DNA of 64,000 bases from a secondary endosymbiont of Heteropsylla cubana. Lineage in GTDB: Bacteria > Pseudomonadota > Gammaproteobacteria > Enterobacterales > Enterobacteriaceae. A program made the position numbers and the translations under genes. Positions 35,517 to 46,609 of this stretch are shown here, in pieces (the stretch's first letter is position 1; each line of letters opens with the position of its first letter). The notes below the pieces were generated by a model. The model did no database searches. It was not told where the DNA came from and saw nothing but the letters and a program-made list of their open reading frames with translations. Location of the stretch: assembly GCF_000287355.1 (NCBI RefSeq), contig NC_018420.1, positions 248,001 to 312,000 on the forward strand, in the 5' to 3' direction.

Positions 35517-35533
35517 GCGGCCTTAATGGCCGC
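35517..35533. repeat. G+C-rich hairpin downstream of pal
   Basis: GCGGCC (35517-35522) pairs with GGCCGC (35528-35533) across TTAAT. In such A+T-rich DNA a pure G/C stem is striking. No T run follows on either strand, so it is not a standard intrinsic terminator. It may protect or end the pal mRNA. Confidence 0.7.
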
Positions 35534-35829
35534 AACCAAAAAATATTAAGTAATAACTTTGCTTTAAAAGCTTAATAAAATATCAATTTCTAATTTAAAG
35601 CACATGTTAATATCAATTTATTATACCACTAAATTTAAGAAAATTAAAATCACGTCTCTTAACTGATTAAGGTCTAATCTCAAAAATTTAATACACTTAT
35701 TCCTTCTAGTCAGAAATAATGATAATTATTATCTCGACAAATAAAATATTTCATGTTAAAATAATAGTATTTACTTATAGCTAAAATAGACCTTTACAAG
35801 TTTCTATAAACCTTAAAAAGTAATACTAC
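35534..35829. other. A+T-rich gap after pal; cpoB absent
   Basis: The ancestral downstream gene cpoB (ybgF) is not present and no trace of its TPR repeats is readable. Nothing else recognised. Confidence 0.5.
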
Positions 35830-36556
35830 TCTTAAAGTAAGACGTTAAGTTATTTCTGATAAGCCTATAAAACATCATAAAAACATTAAAACCATAATCA
35901 ATAAGTCTTAATGACTATTAAACTAAAACTTTTTATGTAAAATTTTAATATAAAGATCTTAATTAGTTATCAACATCTGATAAAAATCAAAATTTTATGA
36001 TATTAACAGTTAAATTTAACGATATTTTTTATCTAATAAAATTTATCTGATCGAATCATTTCTGTTAAAAGTTCACACGATCTTAAATTCAAATTTAAAA
36101 CATACTCTCAACACAAAAGGGTATGCTTTAAAAGCATAATGAATAAAAAAACTCTTGAGAGTAGAAAATATAAAACTATCTTCATATTTAATCGATATAA
36201 TTTAATTTGAATTCCTATTAAGATATTTAGTGTAAAATAACGAATAAACACTTTAGAAGATTTAAATAATAAAAAAACAACATTTATATAATAAATTAAT
36301 ACTTTTAATAAAATTACTTATAATTAACATCTCTGTTTTACAATAAGACTAACTCTTAAAGGTTTACTGAAAATAAAAAAATTAGTCAGTAAAACTACAC
36401 TTCACTGAAAAGAAATATCATGAAAATATATTTCTATTTTTTTAAACCCAAAATTGACTAAAACTTATAATAAAAGATTTTTAATTAAACTTTTTCATAA
36501 AAGAATAAATGGAAACTGGGACTGAATAACGTTTCATATCCTCAAGAATATGAAAC
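35830..36556 (-). pseudogene. recO: Relic of recO
   Basis: recO follows era in enterobacteria. On the minus strand, running on from the last era codons, the sequence reads VSYS, a stop, GYETLF, then HLFFYEKV. This parallels the RecO N-terminal VLHSRPWSETSL and LDVFTEESGRV. The VSYS part is still translated as the Era C-terminus. The rest of the gene is unreadable, and the lower boundary is estimated from recO length (about 730 bp). Confidence 0.42.
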
Positions 36557-36557
36557 G
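36530..36557 (-). repeat. Inverted repeat spanning the era stop codon
   Basis: CGTTTCATAT (36530-36539) and ATATGAAACG (36548-36557) form a perfect 10-bp stem with an 8-nt loop that contains the era stop codon. On the minus strand no long T tract follows (TTATTCAG), so it may act as an mRNA 3' end stabiliser or a poor terminator. Confidence 0.65.
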
Positions 36558-37516
36558 TTTTCGTTTGTTAATAAGTTATTTTTTAAATAGTCTTCTGTGC
36601 TTACATACAACTTATTAATATGTTTAAAATTATTGTAGTTATTCTTATCAGATAAGATAACTGGTTTAACTTTTATCCATAATTTAAGATGCACGCGCTT
36701 ATTAAAAATAATTTCTATGTCTTTTCGAGCTTCAATGCCAATTCTTTTAATTTTTTTTCCTTTATTGCCAATAATTATTTTTTTTTGCCTATTGTGCGCC
36801 ACCCAGACCAATCCGTGAATTTTATAATCGCCGCAATTATTGCTAGTAACATCTGATACCTCTACCGTAATGGAATAAGGAAGCTCATCGCCAAGTAAAC
36901 GCATAAGTTTTTCACGTATGGTTTCCGAAACTAAGAATTTTTTAGAACGGTTAGTTACATAACCTGCTGGAAAATAATGTATGGATTCCGGCAAAGTTTT
37001 GCGTACAATCTTTCCTACAGCATCAATATACATATCGTTTTTGGCTGATATAGGCAATATACCATAGAACGACATTTTTTGACTAAGAAAAGATATATAT
37101 GGTAACAAAGACTCTTTTTTTTCTAAATTATCTATTTTGTTAATCGCTAAGATAACTGGACGGTGAATCTGATTTAGTGCTTTTAAAACCATTTCATCTT
37201 CTGATGTCCAATTTATACAATCTACTACAAAAATTACTAATTCTACATTATAAGTTGCATTGCTACTAGTGCACTTATCGATTAATTTATTAATTGTCTG
37301 TATTTTTTCAACATACAATCCTGGTGTATCTACATAAACAATTTGATATATACCTTCTGTTTGAATACCTATGACTAACTCACGCGTAGTAAATGGTTTT
37401 CGCGAAGTAATCGATATCTTTTTCTTGACCAACTTATTTAGTAGAGTCGATTTTCCAACATTTGTACGACCTACTATAGAAACATAACCACAATAAGTCT
37501 TATGTTTTTCACTCAT
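36542..37516 (-). CDS. era: Era, ribosome-assembly GTPase
   Basis: Binds the 3' end of 16S rRNA during 30S maturation. It is 324 aa against 301 in E. coli. The GTPase domain (about 8-175) has P-loop GRTNVGKST (Thr replaces the usual Pro), the G2 region KPFTTR, DTPGL and NKID. The KH domain follows (about 205-285), with [17 protein letters not shown] as the GxxG RNA-binding loop and HLKLWIKVK. After that, the conserved C-terminal GYVDDL-type ending is replaced by about 40 diverged residues, the last of which appear to read into the former recO start. The start overlaps the rnc stop by ATGA, implying coupling. Function is probably retained since all GTPase and KH motifs are present. Confidence 0.95.
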   Translation of the reverse strand: MSEKHKTYCGYVSIVGRTNVGKSTLLNKLVKKKISITSRKPFTTRELVIGIQTEGIYQIVYVDTPGLYVEKIQTINKLIDKCTSSNATYNVELVIFVVDCINWTSEDEMVLKALNQIHRPVILAINKIDNLEKKESLLPYISFLSQKMSFYGILPISAKNDMYIDAVGKIVRKTLPESIHYFPAGYVTNRSKKFLVSETIREKLMRLLGDELPYSITVEVSDVTSNNCGDYKIHGLVWVAHNRQKKIIIGNKGKKIKRIGIEARKDIEIIFNKRVHLKLWIKVKPVILSDKNNYNNFKHINKLYVSTEDYLKNNLLTNENVSYS

Positions 37517-38193
37517 GTGATCTCCAGCAACTTAAGAGTTTGTTCTGCTGCGGCTTGCTCGGCCTTACGACGACTTGATCCATTACCGATTACGGGATAA
37601 GGAAGACTTACCACCTGACAATGTATAGTAAAATTTTGCTTGTGAGCTTCACCTTCTACTTCAACAACATGATAGGTTGGTAAAGGTGCATGACATCCTT
37701 GCAAATATTCCTGCAGTCGAGTTTTCGGATCTTTTTGTTTATTACCAGGACTAATTTTATCCAATCGGAAACAATACCATTCAAGAATCAACTTTTCGAC
37801 AGTTTGTATATTACTATCCAAAAATATACTACCAATCAATGCTTCTACTGTATTAGCTAAAATAGATTCACGACGAAAACCACCGCTTTTTAATTCTCCA
37901 AGCCCAAGTCGTAAATAATCGCCCACATTAAACTCACGTGCTAATTCTGCAAGAGTATAACCACGGACGAGCGTTGCTCGCATTCGGCTCATATCTCCTT
38001 CATCGACTCGAGGAAAACGTTGATACAAATCATTTGCGATAACATAACTGAGTATAGAGTCACCTAAAAATTCTAGTCGCTCATTATGTTTGCTGCTAGC
38101 ACTACGATGCGTTAAAGCTTGGAATAATAATTCTTGATGTTGAAAAAAATAACCTAGATTTTTTTGAAGCGTATTTATTGAAATAGAATTCAT
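37513..38193 (-). CDS. rnc: Rnc, ribonuclease III
   Basis: Cleaves double-stranded RNA, processing the rRNA precursor and excising 23S intervening sequences. The 226-aa product is identical in length to E. coli. The catalytic signature [20 protein letters not shown] and the second acidic site [15 protein letters not shown] (Asp/Glu for the two metals) are intact. The C-terminal dsRNA-binding domain (about 156-225) keeps [15 protein letters not shown] and [14 protein letters not shown]. It is among the best conserved proteins of the window. It overlaps era by 4 bp and lies 158 bp after lepB in the ancestral lepA-lepB-rnc-era unit. Confidence 0.98.
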   Translation of the reverse strand: MNSISINTLQKNLGYFFQHQELLFQALTHRSASSKHNERLEFLGDSILSYVIANDLYQRFPRVDEGDMSRMRATLVRGYTLAELAREFNVGDYLRLGLGELKSGGFRRESILANTVEALIGSIFLDSNIQTVEKLILEWYCFRLDKISPGNKQKDPKTRLQEYLQGCHAPLPTYHVVEVEGEAHKQNFTIHCQVVSLPYPVIGNGSSRRKAEQAAAEQTLKLLEIT

Positions 38194-38351
38194 GCGTTAC
38201 CAATAACTTACTGATAAATAAAAATATCTTTAAAAAACCGCAATACATAAATTTTTAAAGAAGTTTTGTACTCTTCTTCAAGAAGAAGAAATCATTTTTA
38301 TATAGAAACTATTCTATAATTAACCAAACAATATAATGTTTGAAAAACTGA

Positions 38352-39347
38352 TTAATGAACAGCTCCAATGCGATTGAGACGAACTCCTATAGGCCATTCT
38401 CCTTCTTCTTTATCCAGACTCATCCAAATCATTGTTGCTTTTCCTACCAAATTTTTCTCGGGAACAAATCCCCAAAAACGACTATCAGCACTACAATCTC
38501 GATTGTCCCCCATCATAAAATATGATTTCTCGGGAACTACCCATTCTCCCAAGCAATAACCAGGCTGTTGATAATAACTTTTTATATTATCTTGTTTTCC
38601 TTTTACGGTTAAAATTTCATGGATTACATCACCTAAAGATTCTTTATTCTTTGTCTGATCTAATGAGGGAATGTTTGTTTCATTGTCAAGAAAAACCTGC
38701 AGGCAATCAGTTCTCTTTTTTTGAATATTATTTAAATCTAAACTTTTATCAAAATTATCAAAATGAAGTTCATTATAAGTAATTTTTAGTGATTTTTTTA
38801 ATTTCATTACACTATTATCAGTATAAGGATATATTATTAAATGCTTATTAACATAATCATAAATAATATGATCACCTGGCAATCCTACGACACGTTTAAT
38901 ATAATCTAACTTGGGGTTGAGGGGGTATTTAAACAAAACTAAATCACCGCGTTTAGGATAACTAGTTTTCATTAAAGTTGTTTGCGTGATAGGATTTTTC
39001 ACACCATAGGCAAATTTTTTTACTAAAATAAAATCACCAACTAATAATGTTGGCTTCATTGAAGATGAAGGAATTTGAAATGGTTCTAAAATAAATGAAC
39101 GGACTAAAAAAATTATGCATAATACAGGAAAGATTGAAGCACAACTCTGAAGCCGCATTAGATTACGATCCATATAAAGTGTGTTATTATTCTTCGAAAT
39201 TTCATTTATGACATATTGTTTTTGCCTCATCGCGACTTTTTGGTTTAGGAATGGATTAATCAACTTTTCTTTAACTTTAAATAAACACCAAAGAATGCCG
39301 CTACTAAATGTCGCAATTGCTAACATTAAAGTAAATATATTAGCCAT
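38352..39347 (-). CDS. lepB: LepB, signal peptidase I
   Basis: Inner-membrane enzyme that removes signal peptides from exported proteins such as SurA and LptD. The 331-aa product (E. coli 324) has two N-terminal transmembrane segments (about 3-23 and 68-86). The catalytic serine is in IPSSSMKPTLLVGDF (SSSM instead of the usual SGSM). The general-base lysine is in LDYIKRVVGLPGD. Box D is FMMGDNRDCSADSRFWGFV and the C-terminus is RLNRIGAVH. The mid-domain between box C and D is Lys/Asn-rich and diverged. It lies 15 bp downstream of lepA. Confidence 0.97.
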   Translation of the reverse strand: MANIFTLMLAIATFSSGILWCLFKVKEKLINPFLNQKVAMRQKQYVINEISKNNNTLYMDRNLMRLQSCASIFPVLCIIFLVRSFILEPFQIPSSSMKPTLLVGDFILVKKFAYGVKNPITQTTLMKTSYPKRGDLVLFKYPLNPKLDYIKRVVGLPGDHIIYDYVNKHLIIYPYTDNSVMKLKKSLKITYNELHFDNFDKSLDLNNIQKKRTDCLQVFLDNETNIPSLDQTKNKESLGDVIHEILTVKGKQDNIKSYYQQPGYCLGEWVVPEKSYFMMGDNRDCSADSRFWGFVPEKNLVGKATMIWMSLDKEEGEWPIGVRLNRIGAVH

Positions 39348-39362
39348 GTCAGCTCCTAAAAC

Positions 39363-41162
39363 TTATTTTTTATTATTACCTGCATTCAGCATTATCAAAA
39401 ATGCTTCTTTTGGAAGATTTATATCACCAATTTTTTTCATACGTTTTTTTCCTTCTTTTTGTTTCTTTATAAGTTTTTTCTTGCGACTTACATCTCCACC
39501 ATAACATTTTGCTAGAACATTTTTGCGTAGTTGTTTAATAGTCGAGCGAGAAATAATATGCTTACCAATAGCTGCTTGGATAGTAATATCAAACTGCTGT
39601 CGAGGAATTATTCCTTGGAGCTTGTCAACAAATTCTTTTCCACGGATAACCGCTTTATCTCTATGAGAGATTAGCGATAACGCATCAACTTGTTTTCCAT
39701 TAATCAAAATATCCACTCTCACCATATTGGCATTTTGAAAACGTTTGAATCTATAATCCAATGATGCATACCCACTCGAAATAGATTGTAATCGATCAAA
39801 AAAATCGACTACTACTTCTGCCATCGGGATTTCATATGTCAAGGCTACATAATCTCCATGATATATCATGTTTGTCTGAATACCCCTCTTTTCAATACAT
39901 AGGGTGATTATGTTTCCCAAATAAATCTTAGGTAACAATATATTACATTCTGCGATAGGTTCGTGAAATTCATAAATAGAATTCAAGACTGGTAGCTTTG
40001 AAGGATTATCTATATATAACTTCATGTTATTTGTTGTCAAAATTTCATAAATCACCGTTGGGATAGTAATAATAAGGTCGAGAGCATATTCTCGCTTAAG
40101 ACGCTCCTGAATTATTTCCATATGGAGAAGACCAAGAAAACCACATCGAAACCCAAAACCAAGTGCACTTGAACTTTCTGCCTCATAAACAAAAGAAGCA
40201 TCATTAAGGCTAAGCTTACCGAGAGCATCTCGAAATGCCTCATAGTCATCTGCACTTACCGGAAATAAACCAGCATACACTTGTTGTTGGATTTTTTTAA
40301 AACCAGCTAATGCTTTATGAGCTGGATCTCGTGACAAGGTTAAAGTATCCCCTACTGGCGCACCGTGGATATCTTTAATACCACAAACAAGCCATCCAAC
40401 TTCACCACAATGCAGAACTTCACGCTCAATACGTTTAGGAGTAAAAATACCTAACTGACCCGCATCATAGTGTTGACCAGTGCTCATAACTTTAACTTTT
40501 TCTCCTTTTCTTAAAATACCATTTTTTACTCGAATTAATGAAACAACACCTAAGTAATTATCGAACCAGGAATCAATAATAAGCGCTTGTAACGGGGCTA
40601 TCACGTCTCCATTTGGCGGAGGAATATCATGTAAAATCCGTTCGAGTAAATTTGGTATACCTATTCCAGTTTTTGCTGAACATCGCACTGCATCGCTTGC
40701 CTTAATACCAATAATCTCTTCAATTTCTTTAGACACTCGATCAGGGTTAGCTGTAGGAAGATCAATTTTGTTGAGCACAGGGACAACTTCTAAACCCATA
40801 TCCAATGCAGTGTAGCAATTTGCTAAAGTCTGGGCTTCCACCCCTTGTGCAGAATCAATGACTAATAAGGCACCCTCGCATGCAGCAAGAGAGCGGGAAA
40901 CTTCGTAAGAGAAATCTACATGCCCTGGTGTATCGATAAAGTTTAGTTGATAAATTTTACCATCATCAGACTTGTAGAATAAGGTTACGCTTCGAGCTTT
41001 GATGGTAATGCCGCGTTCACGCTCTAGATCCATAGAATCAAGAACTTGAGATGCAATTTCAGACTCTCTTAAACCTTTGCAGATTCTAATTAAGCAATCA
41101 GATAGCGTGGATTTTCCGTGATCAATATGAGCAATAATAGAGAAATTTCGTATATTCTTCAT
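39363..41162 (-). CDS. lepA: LepA (EF4), ribosomal elongation factor 4
   Basis: Translational GTPase acting on ribosomes during initiation or under stress. The 599-aa product is the same length as E. coli. The GTPase domain has [12 protein letters not shown], the RGITIKA switch I, DTPGHVDF switch II, and NKIDLP. The order of domains II, III and V and the LepA-specific C-terminal domain (about 490-599) with the basic [24 protein letters not shown] is intact. It is the first gene of the lepA-lepB-rnc-era unit. The ancestral upstream gene rseC is only a relic. Confidence 0.98.
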   Translation of the reverse strand: MKNIRNFSIIAHIDHGKSTLSDCLIRICKGLRESEIASQVLDSMDLERERGITIKARSVTLFYKSDDGKIYQLNFIDTPGHVDFSYEVSRSLAACEGALLVIDSAQGVEAQTLANCYTALDMGLEVVPVLNKIDLPTANPDRVSKEIEEIIGIKASDAVRCSAKTGIGIPNLLERILHDIPPPNGDVIAPLQALIIDSWFDNYLGVVSLIRVKNGILRKGEKVKVMSTGQHYDAGQLGIFTPKRIEREVLHCGEVGWLVCGIKDIHGAPVGDTLTLSRDPAHKALAGFKKIQQQVYAGLFPVSADDYEAFRDALGKLSLNDASFVYEAESSSALGFGFRCGFLGLLHMEIIQERLKREYALDLIITIPTVIYEILTTNNMKLYIDNPSKLPVLNSIYEFHEPIAECNILLPKIYLGNIITLCIEKRGIQTNMIYHGDYVALTYEIPMAEVVVDFFDRLQSISSGYASLDYRFKRFQNANMVRVDILINGKQVDALSLISHRDKAVIRGKEFVDKLQGIIPRQQFDITIQAAIGKHIISRSTIKQLRKNVLAKCYGGDVSRKKKLIKKQKEGKKRMKKIGDINLPKEAFLIMLNAGNNKK

Positions 41163-41359
41163 GTTGGTAATTTACTATGTAGACTGGAATATAAAGAAAG
41201 TATCGGAATAATATTCTGTTTTTATAAAAATAATGTTTAGAATTATCTGAATAAAAGTATATCAAATGGAACTATATTCTCAAAAAAGCAAAAGGTCGTT
41301 AAAAAACTATTATTTGAGATATCTTGATTAGAATACGGAATTTTGAACAAAATGCAGGT

Positions 41360-41840
41360 TTAAGAATTAGATTTTTCTTACATTAGACTGGTTATTTTTT
41401 TAACAACTGTTTTATTTTTACTATTAACTAGCGTGAAAAACTCTTATGAAAGAAATATTTTAGAGCATGGTCATTCTCACTACTATTATATAAGCAGTAT
41501 GTGCTATTCCGATGATAGCTACGATAGTTCCGTTTTACTAATCAAATAAACTTAAATATTTTCTATAAAAAATATACAGTAGACAGTAAAATATAAAAAA
41601 TTTTGATTATGTGTATCGAATCTATTAAATATTTCTTTTTTTTAGTTGTTTTTAGATATGCGTATTCTATATTTTTTATCTTACAAGAATTTATTATATT
41701 TTTAACATTAATATACGAACTATTCGTAAGCATACCTTATCGAACGAATTAGTATAGTTGATCTGTATAAGTATTGTATTAATTTATAATACTAAATTCA
41801 AATATTTAAAAAATAATTGGTGCAACATTATCACTTGAAT
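41360..41840 (-). pseudogene. rseC: Relic of rseC (sigma-E/redox regulator membrane protein)
   Basis: rseC lies just upstream of lepA in enterobacteria. On the minus strand between about 41530 and 41465 a frame reads TIVAIIGIAHTAYIIVVRM, resembling the second RseC transmembrane helix GAILGGIGGFLIARG with the same following arginine. Its distance from the lepA start (about 340 bp) agrees with the ancestral spacing. The cysteine-rich N-terminus is not readable. Boundaries are estimates. Confidence 0.42.
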
Positions 41841-42188
41841 TATATGATAATTTTATTATACTATATGTTGTGAAAGTTTAATCTTTTTTTTGATATTACA
41901 TACCATTTAGTAATAGTATTAATAATTTAATCTTATTATTTTATACTCTAGGCATAATACAAAGATTGTATTTTTATGTTATTCTTATTGCTTAAAATTT
42001 TTATTTTCTAACGCAAAGACAAATAAATATAAATTTATCGCAATTAATTATTTCATAGTAATCAATGTTTCAGTTGACTTGCTGATCTAAAAATAAAAAA
42101 ATATAGATATTTTTATAACTAGTCGCCTCACAAACTCCCGCTTAAGAAGCGTATTCTTAAAAACTTAATAAAACCAAATAAACGGTTT

Positions 42189-42208
42189 TCTCACCTAGAT
42201 AGGTGAGA
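42189..42208. repeat. Perfect 8-bp hairpin in the lepA-gltX gap
   Basis: TCTCACCT and AGGTGAGA enclose AGAT. No T run follows on either strand. No neighbouring gene lies within 1 kb, so its role is unknown. Confidence 0.6.
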
Positions 42209-42951
42209 TCTAAATATATTTAATTAACACAAAATTTATCTATGCTTTTTATTTTTTTTTAAAACTATATTAAAAATATTTTATAAGATACACATGGAAA
42301 CAACTTTTATAATTCTATTATAGAATAATATTATTAAAATTAATAACTGTTAATAATAAAAAAAATCAAAACAAGTAATTCTCATAAAATTTTACTTAAA
42401 AAATAGTAAATTTTACTAAAAAAATATTATATTAATAATTATTTTAGTAAAAAATTGATTGAAATCATACTTTCCTTATTCTTAATCGAATAAAGTTGTT
42501 ATGAAATGCTCTCGATTTAAGATGTACATATAATTTCCTTGTTTTATAATTTAAATCGCTTTTTTTAAAATTTTAATGTTCATCACACGAAAGAGTTCAT
42601 AAATTTATAATATGCTTTATTTTTTTATAGAAAACAAAAGTAGAAAATTCACAAACCTAAAAAAAACAACTGATTAATACAATTAAAAATGTTGCAATTA
42701 AGTCAAAAAAAATAAATAAAAAAAACATTTATAAACATTAGCATATTTAATTAAGTATTATCATCATAATTAATAATAAGTAGAAATATCGCATTTAAGA
42801 TGCATATGACTAAAGATAACTGGATATATAGAATTATGTTACTTCAAGATCCCTCTATCATATAATTATAATAGTGAGAATAGAAATATTCTCATCATTT
42901 TCATAGAATAAGTTTACTTGCAAATCTAATAAAGATTCGCTAACGTTGCAT

Positions 42952-42969
42952 ATCTCAAATTGAGAGAGT
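42952..42969. repeat. Palindromic motif ATCTCAAATTGAGAGAGT, copy 2
   Basis: Differs from the copy at 28241-28257 only by one extra central A. It lies about 450 bp upstream of gltX. Confidence 0.5.
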
Positions 42970-43415
42970 TAGAAGGATACAATAAAAAATCATGTAAAAT
43001 ATTTTTATATATTAGTTGTTCAGATTAATTATTAAATGTAACTTAACTATAAAAAACATTACATGTATAAAATACAAATAACAAAAAAACTATACTTTAA
43101 TTAATATTAAGTATAAAAAAATATTTTACTTAAAAGTTTTTTTTTGATAGATCAAGTTAGTAATGTTGTCTAAGTTTATACATGCAAATATATATGATAA
43201 AATAAACAATTTAAAAAAATATTTTCAACACTTTTAAAAAAAATCTCCTAATAAAAATATTCGAAAATTCATTCAAAAAGCCAATTACTATTTGTTATCA
43301 TAAGTTCTATATAGGATTAAACCCTAGCTCCTACTAATAAAATGTTTTAACATTTCTTCTTAATTTTTACAAAAATTTTCAGCTATTTACTCCTCCATTA
43401 ATAAAGGCAATATGG

Positions 43416-44843
43416 ATGATGAAAATCAAAACTCGTTTTGCGCCCAGTCCCACCGGTTATTTACATCTCGGGGGTGCAAGAACCGCACTCTATGCATGGC
43501 TATTCGCCCGAAAATTAGGTGGAGAATTTATTTTACGTATAGAAGACACTGATTTTAAGCGATCAACACAACAAGCAATTGATTCTATTATAGAAAGTAT
43601 GAATTGGCTTAAACTTGATATAGATGAAGGACCTTATTTTCAAAGCAAACGTTTTAAACGCTATAATATGGTTATTCATGATATGCTTTTAACAGGAACT
43701 GCCTATTATTGTTTTTGTTCTAAAGAACGACTATATGAATTGCGTTCCGAACAAATAGCCAAAGGGGAAAAACCACGCTATGATGGTCGATGCTACAAAC
43801 GATACAAACATCATATCGAGGATAAAAAGAACCCTTGTGTCGTACGTTTTCGAAACCCACAACACGGAAAAGTTATTTTCAATGATCTTGTCCGAGGATC
43901 CATAGAATTTGATAACGAAGAACTCGATGATCTCATTATTCGTCGCAGCGACGGTTCACCAACTTACAACTTTTGTGTAGTAGTTGATGATTTTGATATG
44001 GCAATAACCCACGTTATCCGCGGAGAAGACCACATCAATAACACCCCGCGCCAAGTTAGCATTTTTAAAGCGCTCGGAGCTCCAGTCCCTTCCTATGCAC
44101 ACGTATCAATGATACTTGATGAAAACGAGCACAAACTGTCTAAACGCAATGGAGCGGTAGGAGTTATGCAATACCGTGATGACGGTTTTTTACCAGAAGC
44201 ACTCTTAAACTATTTGGTGCGTTTAGGGTGGAGCTATGGCAACAAAGAAATTTTCACTATTGAGGAAATGAAGACACTATTTACTCTTGAGTCAATTAGT
44301 AAATCTTCTAGTACTTTTAATAGTGAAAAACTACTATGGTTAAATAATTATTATATTAACACACTAGAAGCAGGCTACGTTGCAACTTATTTAGCTTGGC
44401 ACATTGAACAGCAAGGGATTGATATACGTTCCGGACCAAAGTTGCCAGACCTTATCAAATTACTAGGACCTCGCTGCAAAACTCTTAAAGAAATAGCGGC
44501 TACTTGCAGATACTTCTACGAAGAATTTCATGAAGTTGATATCCATATAGCTAAGAAATATTTATGTCCTCTATCAGCCGTAATACTAGAAGTAATATTA
44601 ATGAAGCTAAAATTATTGACCGAGTGGACGCCAAATATGGTGCATGTGACAATTCAGGAAACGTCTAAAAAATTAAACATAGACATTGGTAAGATATGTA
44701 TGCCACTACGTGTTGCAATTACTGGAGTTACTCACTCTCCTCCGATGCATCTTACTGCACATGCTATAGGTAAGTCTCGCTGTATAGATCGCATTATTAA
44801 TGCTTTAACCTTTATTAAATATTATGAGAAAGAAAAAATATGA
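43416..44843 (+). CDS. gltX: GltX, glutamyl-tRNA synthetase
   Basis: Charges tRNA-Glu. The 475-aa class I enzyme (E. coli 471) has the HIGH-equivalent [19 protein letters not shown], the zinc-binding area with cysteines in YYCFCSKE and DGRC, the conserved VVVDDFDM and [12 protein letters not shown], and the KMSKS-equivalent KLSKRNG. The C-terminal anticodon-binding helical domain (about 330-475) is complete. Two adjacent ATGs (43416 and 43419) are possible starts; by comparison with E. coli ([11 protein letters not shown]) the second fits best, while AAAGG at 43404-43408 serves either. It is isolated from other genes by more than 2 kb on both sides. Confidence 0.97.
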   Translation: MMKIKTRFAPSPTGYLHLGGARTALYAWLFARKLGGEFILRIEDTDFKRSTQQAIDSIIESMNWLKLDIDEGPYFQSKRFKRYNMVIHDMLLTGTAYYCFCSKERLYELRSEQIAKGEKPRYDGRCYKRYKHHIEDKKNPCVVRFRNPQHGKVIFNDLVRGSIEFDNEELDDLIIRRSDGSPTYNFCVVVDDFDMAITHVIRGEDHINNTPRQVSIFKALGAPVPSYAHVSMILDENEHKLSKRNGAVGVMQYRDDGFLPEALLNYLVRLGWSYGNKEIFTIEEMKTLFTLESISKSSSTFNSEKLLWLNNYYINTLEAGYVATYLAWHIEQQGIDIRSGPKLPDLIKLLGPRCKTLKEIAATCRYFYEEFHEVDIHIAKKYLCPLSAVILEVILMKLKLLTEWTPNMVHVTIQETSKKLNIDIGKICMPLRVAITGVTHSPPMHLTAHAIGKSRCIDRIINALTFIKYYEKEKI

Positions 44844-46541
44844 TAAAAAGTACAAAAATATAAAAATCTTTTTAAAACACATACATTAAAATAATATAAA
44901 TTATAAAATAATGTCGATAAATCAATGTAATCACTATAGTTGACAAATGAATTATACTTTGTCTCGACATATTTTTCTTGCTAAATCATGGATAAAATGT
45001 CCTCTAAATAGACATATTGATCTTCTAAGTTATGATAGTTTACAATCAGTTAAGTAATACAAACAAAACGAGAGTTACAAAAAAGTAAAAAAAATATTAG
45101 CAGATTCAAAAAAACAGCAAATTTACTTCGTAAAATACGATTTTTAAAATTTCATAAAAACTCATATGAATTTTAATTAAAGTTTAATTATTAAAATGTA
45201 TGTTTTCTACAGTTTGATACGAACACCGAATATTTTTATTCATATCTACGAAATAGGCTTCTAGTTTTTTATACAAAAATATTACACAATTTTTACTACT
45301 ATATCCTACAATAACTACAATTATTAACTTTTATAGCTATATGTTAAAATAGTTATACGTTTGATAAATAAAAATCATAAAAATTCTATTTAATCGCCTG
45401 GAAATTTTATTGTTACGATAATATAAATATGTAAGATTTTTACATTACGTACACTTTTTATGCTATTATGTGGGTTAAGTCAAAAATCAAAAACTGAATC
45501 AAGATTTATAGATATCCATCTCCCATGTTTATATTCAATAGATTTATAATCCTACAATTAGTCTTCGATCATTTTTATATATCTAATAAAAAAATCCGTA
45601 GAACTTTTCTATACATAACACATCGATAATTATAAAATTTTAATGATTAAATTAGTAGGTAGATCTATTGATCTAATCAATAAATCTCCTTTTTACTAGT
45701 AACACTTTTTATTAAAAAAAATTATGAACTGATAGCAGAAGACATAGAACTCAGAGATTGCTATACCTGACGCATCCAGGTTTTTGATCAAATGTTATGT
45801 AAGGCTAACAATTGAATAGCAAAAATTCTTGGTTAAGTGTATTGCTATCACTTATACAAATCTTCTTTAGACACTTCTCCGCCTAAAAGAACTTTTTTAC
45901 CTTTAATATACTTTTATAAATAACATAGCTCTCTTTGAGAAGAGTTAATTATATTACAGTACTAACCCTAATGTTTTTTCATTTAACTTAAAATAAAAAC
46001 ATAAACTTGCATCAATGTACACTTGATTGAATTAAATCTATATTAATAGAATTAATACTATTCTTCGACTTAAAATATTAATAGCGACTTTTCTTAAATA
46101 AATTTTTTTTATAAAGAACTACATGCTACGTCGTCTTTTTTTAATACTTACCTATATTAAATATTCTAAATAATAAGGAGGAATTTAATTCTTTTTATAA
46201 AAGCTATTAACTTTATCTTTGCCAAGATAATAATATGATATTAGATGTTTACTTTCTTTTCTTAAACACACTCCACTATTTCTTCGCAACATATTATTCA
46301 CTTTTTATACATTATTTTTTATTATAATATTAATTAACTAATATTATTTTTTAGATTCTTTTGATACATTTCATTGATCAGATCGAACATCAAATTTATT
46401 ACTTGTTACAACTAATAACGGTGAAAACAAAAAAAACATTTCATGTTCAATCACATATATAGTAATAGCACTACACTCATGCATTATATGATAATTGTAT
46501 TACCTGTGTTGCCATATGAATACCCTTAACTTTTTGCTTAG
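44844..46541. other. A+T-rich gap between gltX and the bioC relic
   Basis: No gene or RNA recognised. A synteny breakpoint must lie here, because gltX and the bio genes are not ancestral neighbours. No terminator is clear after gltX. Confidence 0.55.
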
Positions 46542-46608
46542 GTAAATAACAAGATTTTTTTTAATTGATAAAATATCGATTTTGATCAATTAAAAAATCT
46601 TATTTTAC
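46542..46608. repeat. Long imperfect A+T inverted repeat
   Basis: Arms 46551-46569 and 46585-46601 match over 17 bp with a two-T bulge, and the pairing extends outward imperfectly to GTAAATAA and TTATTTTAC (46542-46608). The right side is followed by a short T-rich run. It could be an A-U-rich terminator or the trace of a decayed mobile element; no transposase relic is visible. Confidence 0.55.
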
Positions 46609-46609
46609 T

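Larger units (their letters stand above)
41841..43415. other. A+T-rich gap before gltX; G+C-rich hairpin at 42189-42208
   Basis: No gene recognised. The ancestral rseB, rseA and rpoE would lie on this side, but no trace of them is readable. One hairpin stands out: TCTCACCT (42189-42196) and AGGTGAGA (42201-42208) with a 4-nt loop. Another element, ATCTCAAATTGAGAGAGT at 42952-42969, repeats a motif at 28241-28257. Confidence 0.5.

Noticed and set aside
41364-41549. Plus-strand open stretch of 61 codons with a hydrophobic start and His/Tyr-rich end
   Set aside because: It has no ATG, GTG or TTG start before the middle, and the minus strand of the same DNA reads as an rseC helix at the ancestral position, so it is a shadow.
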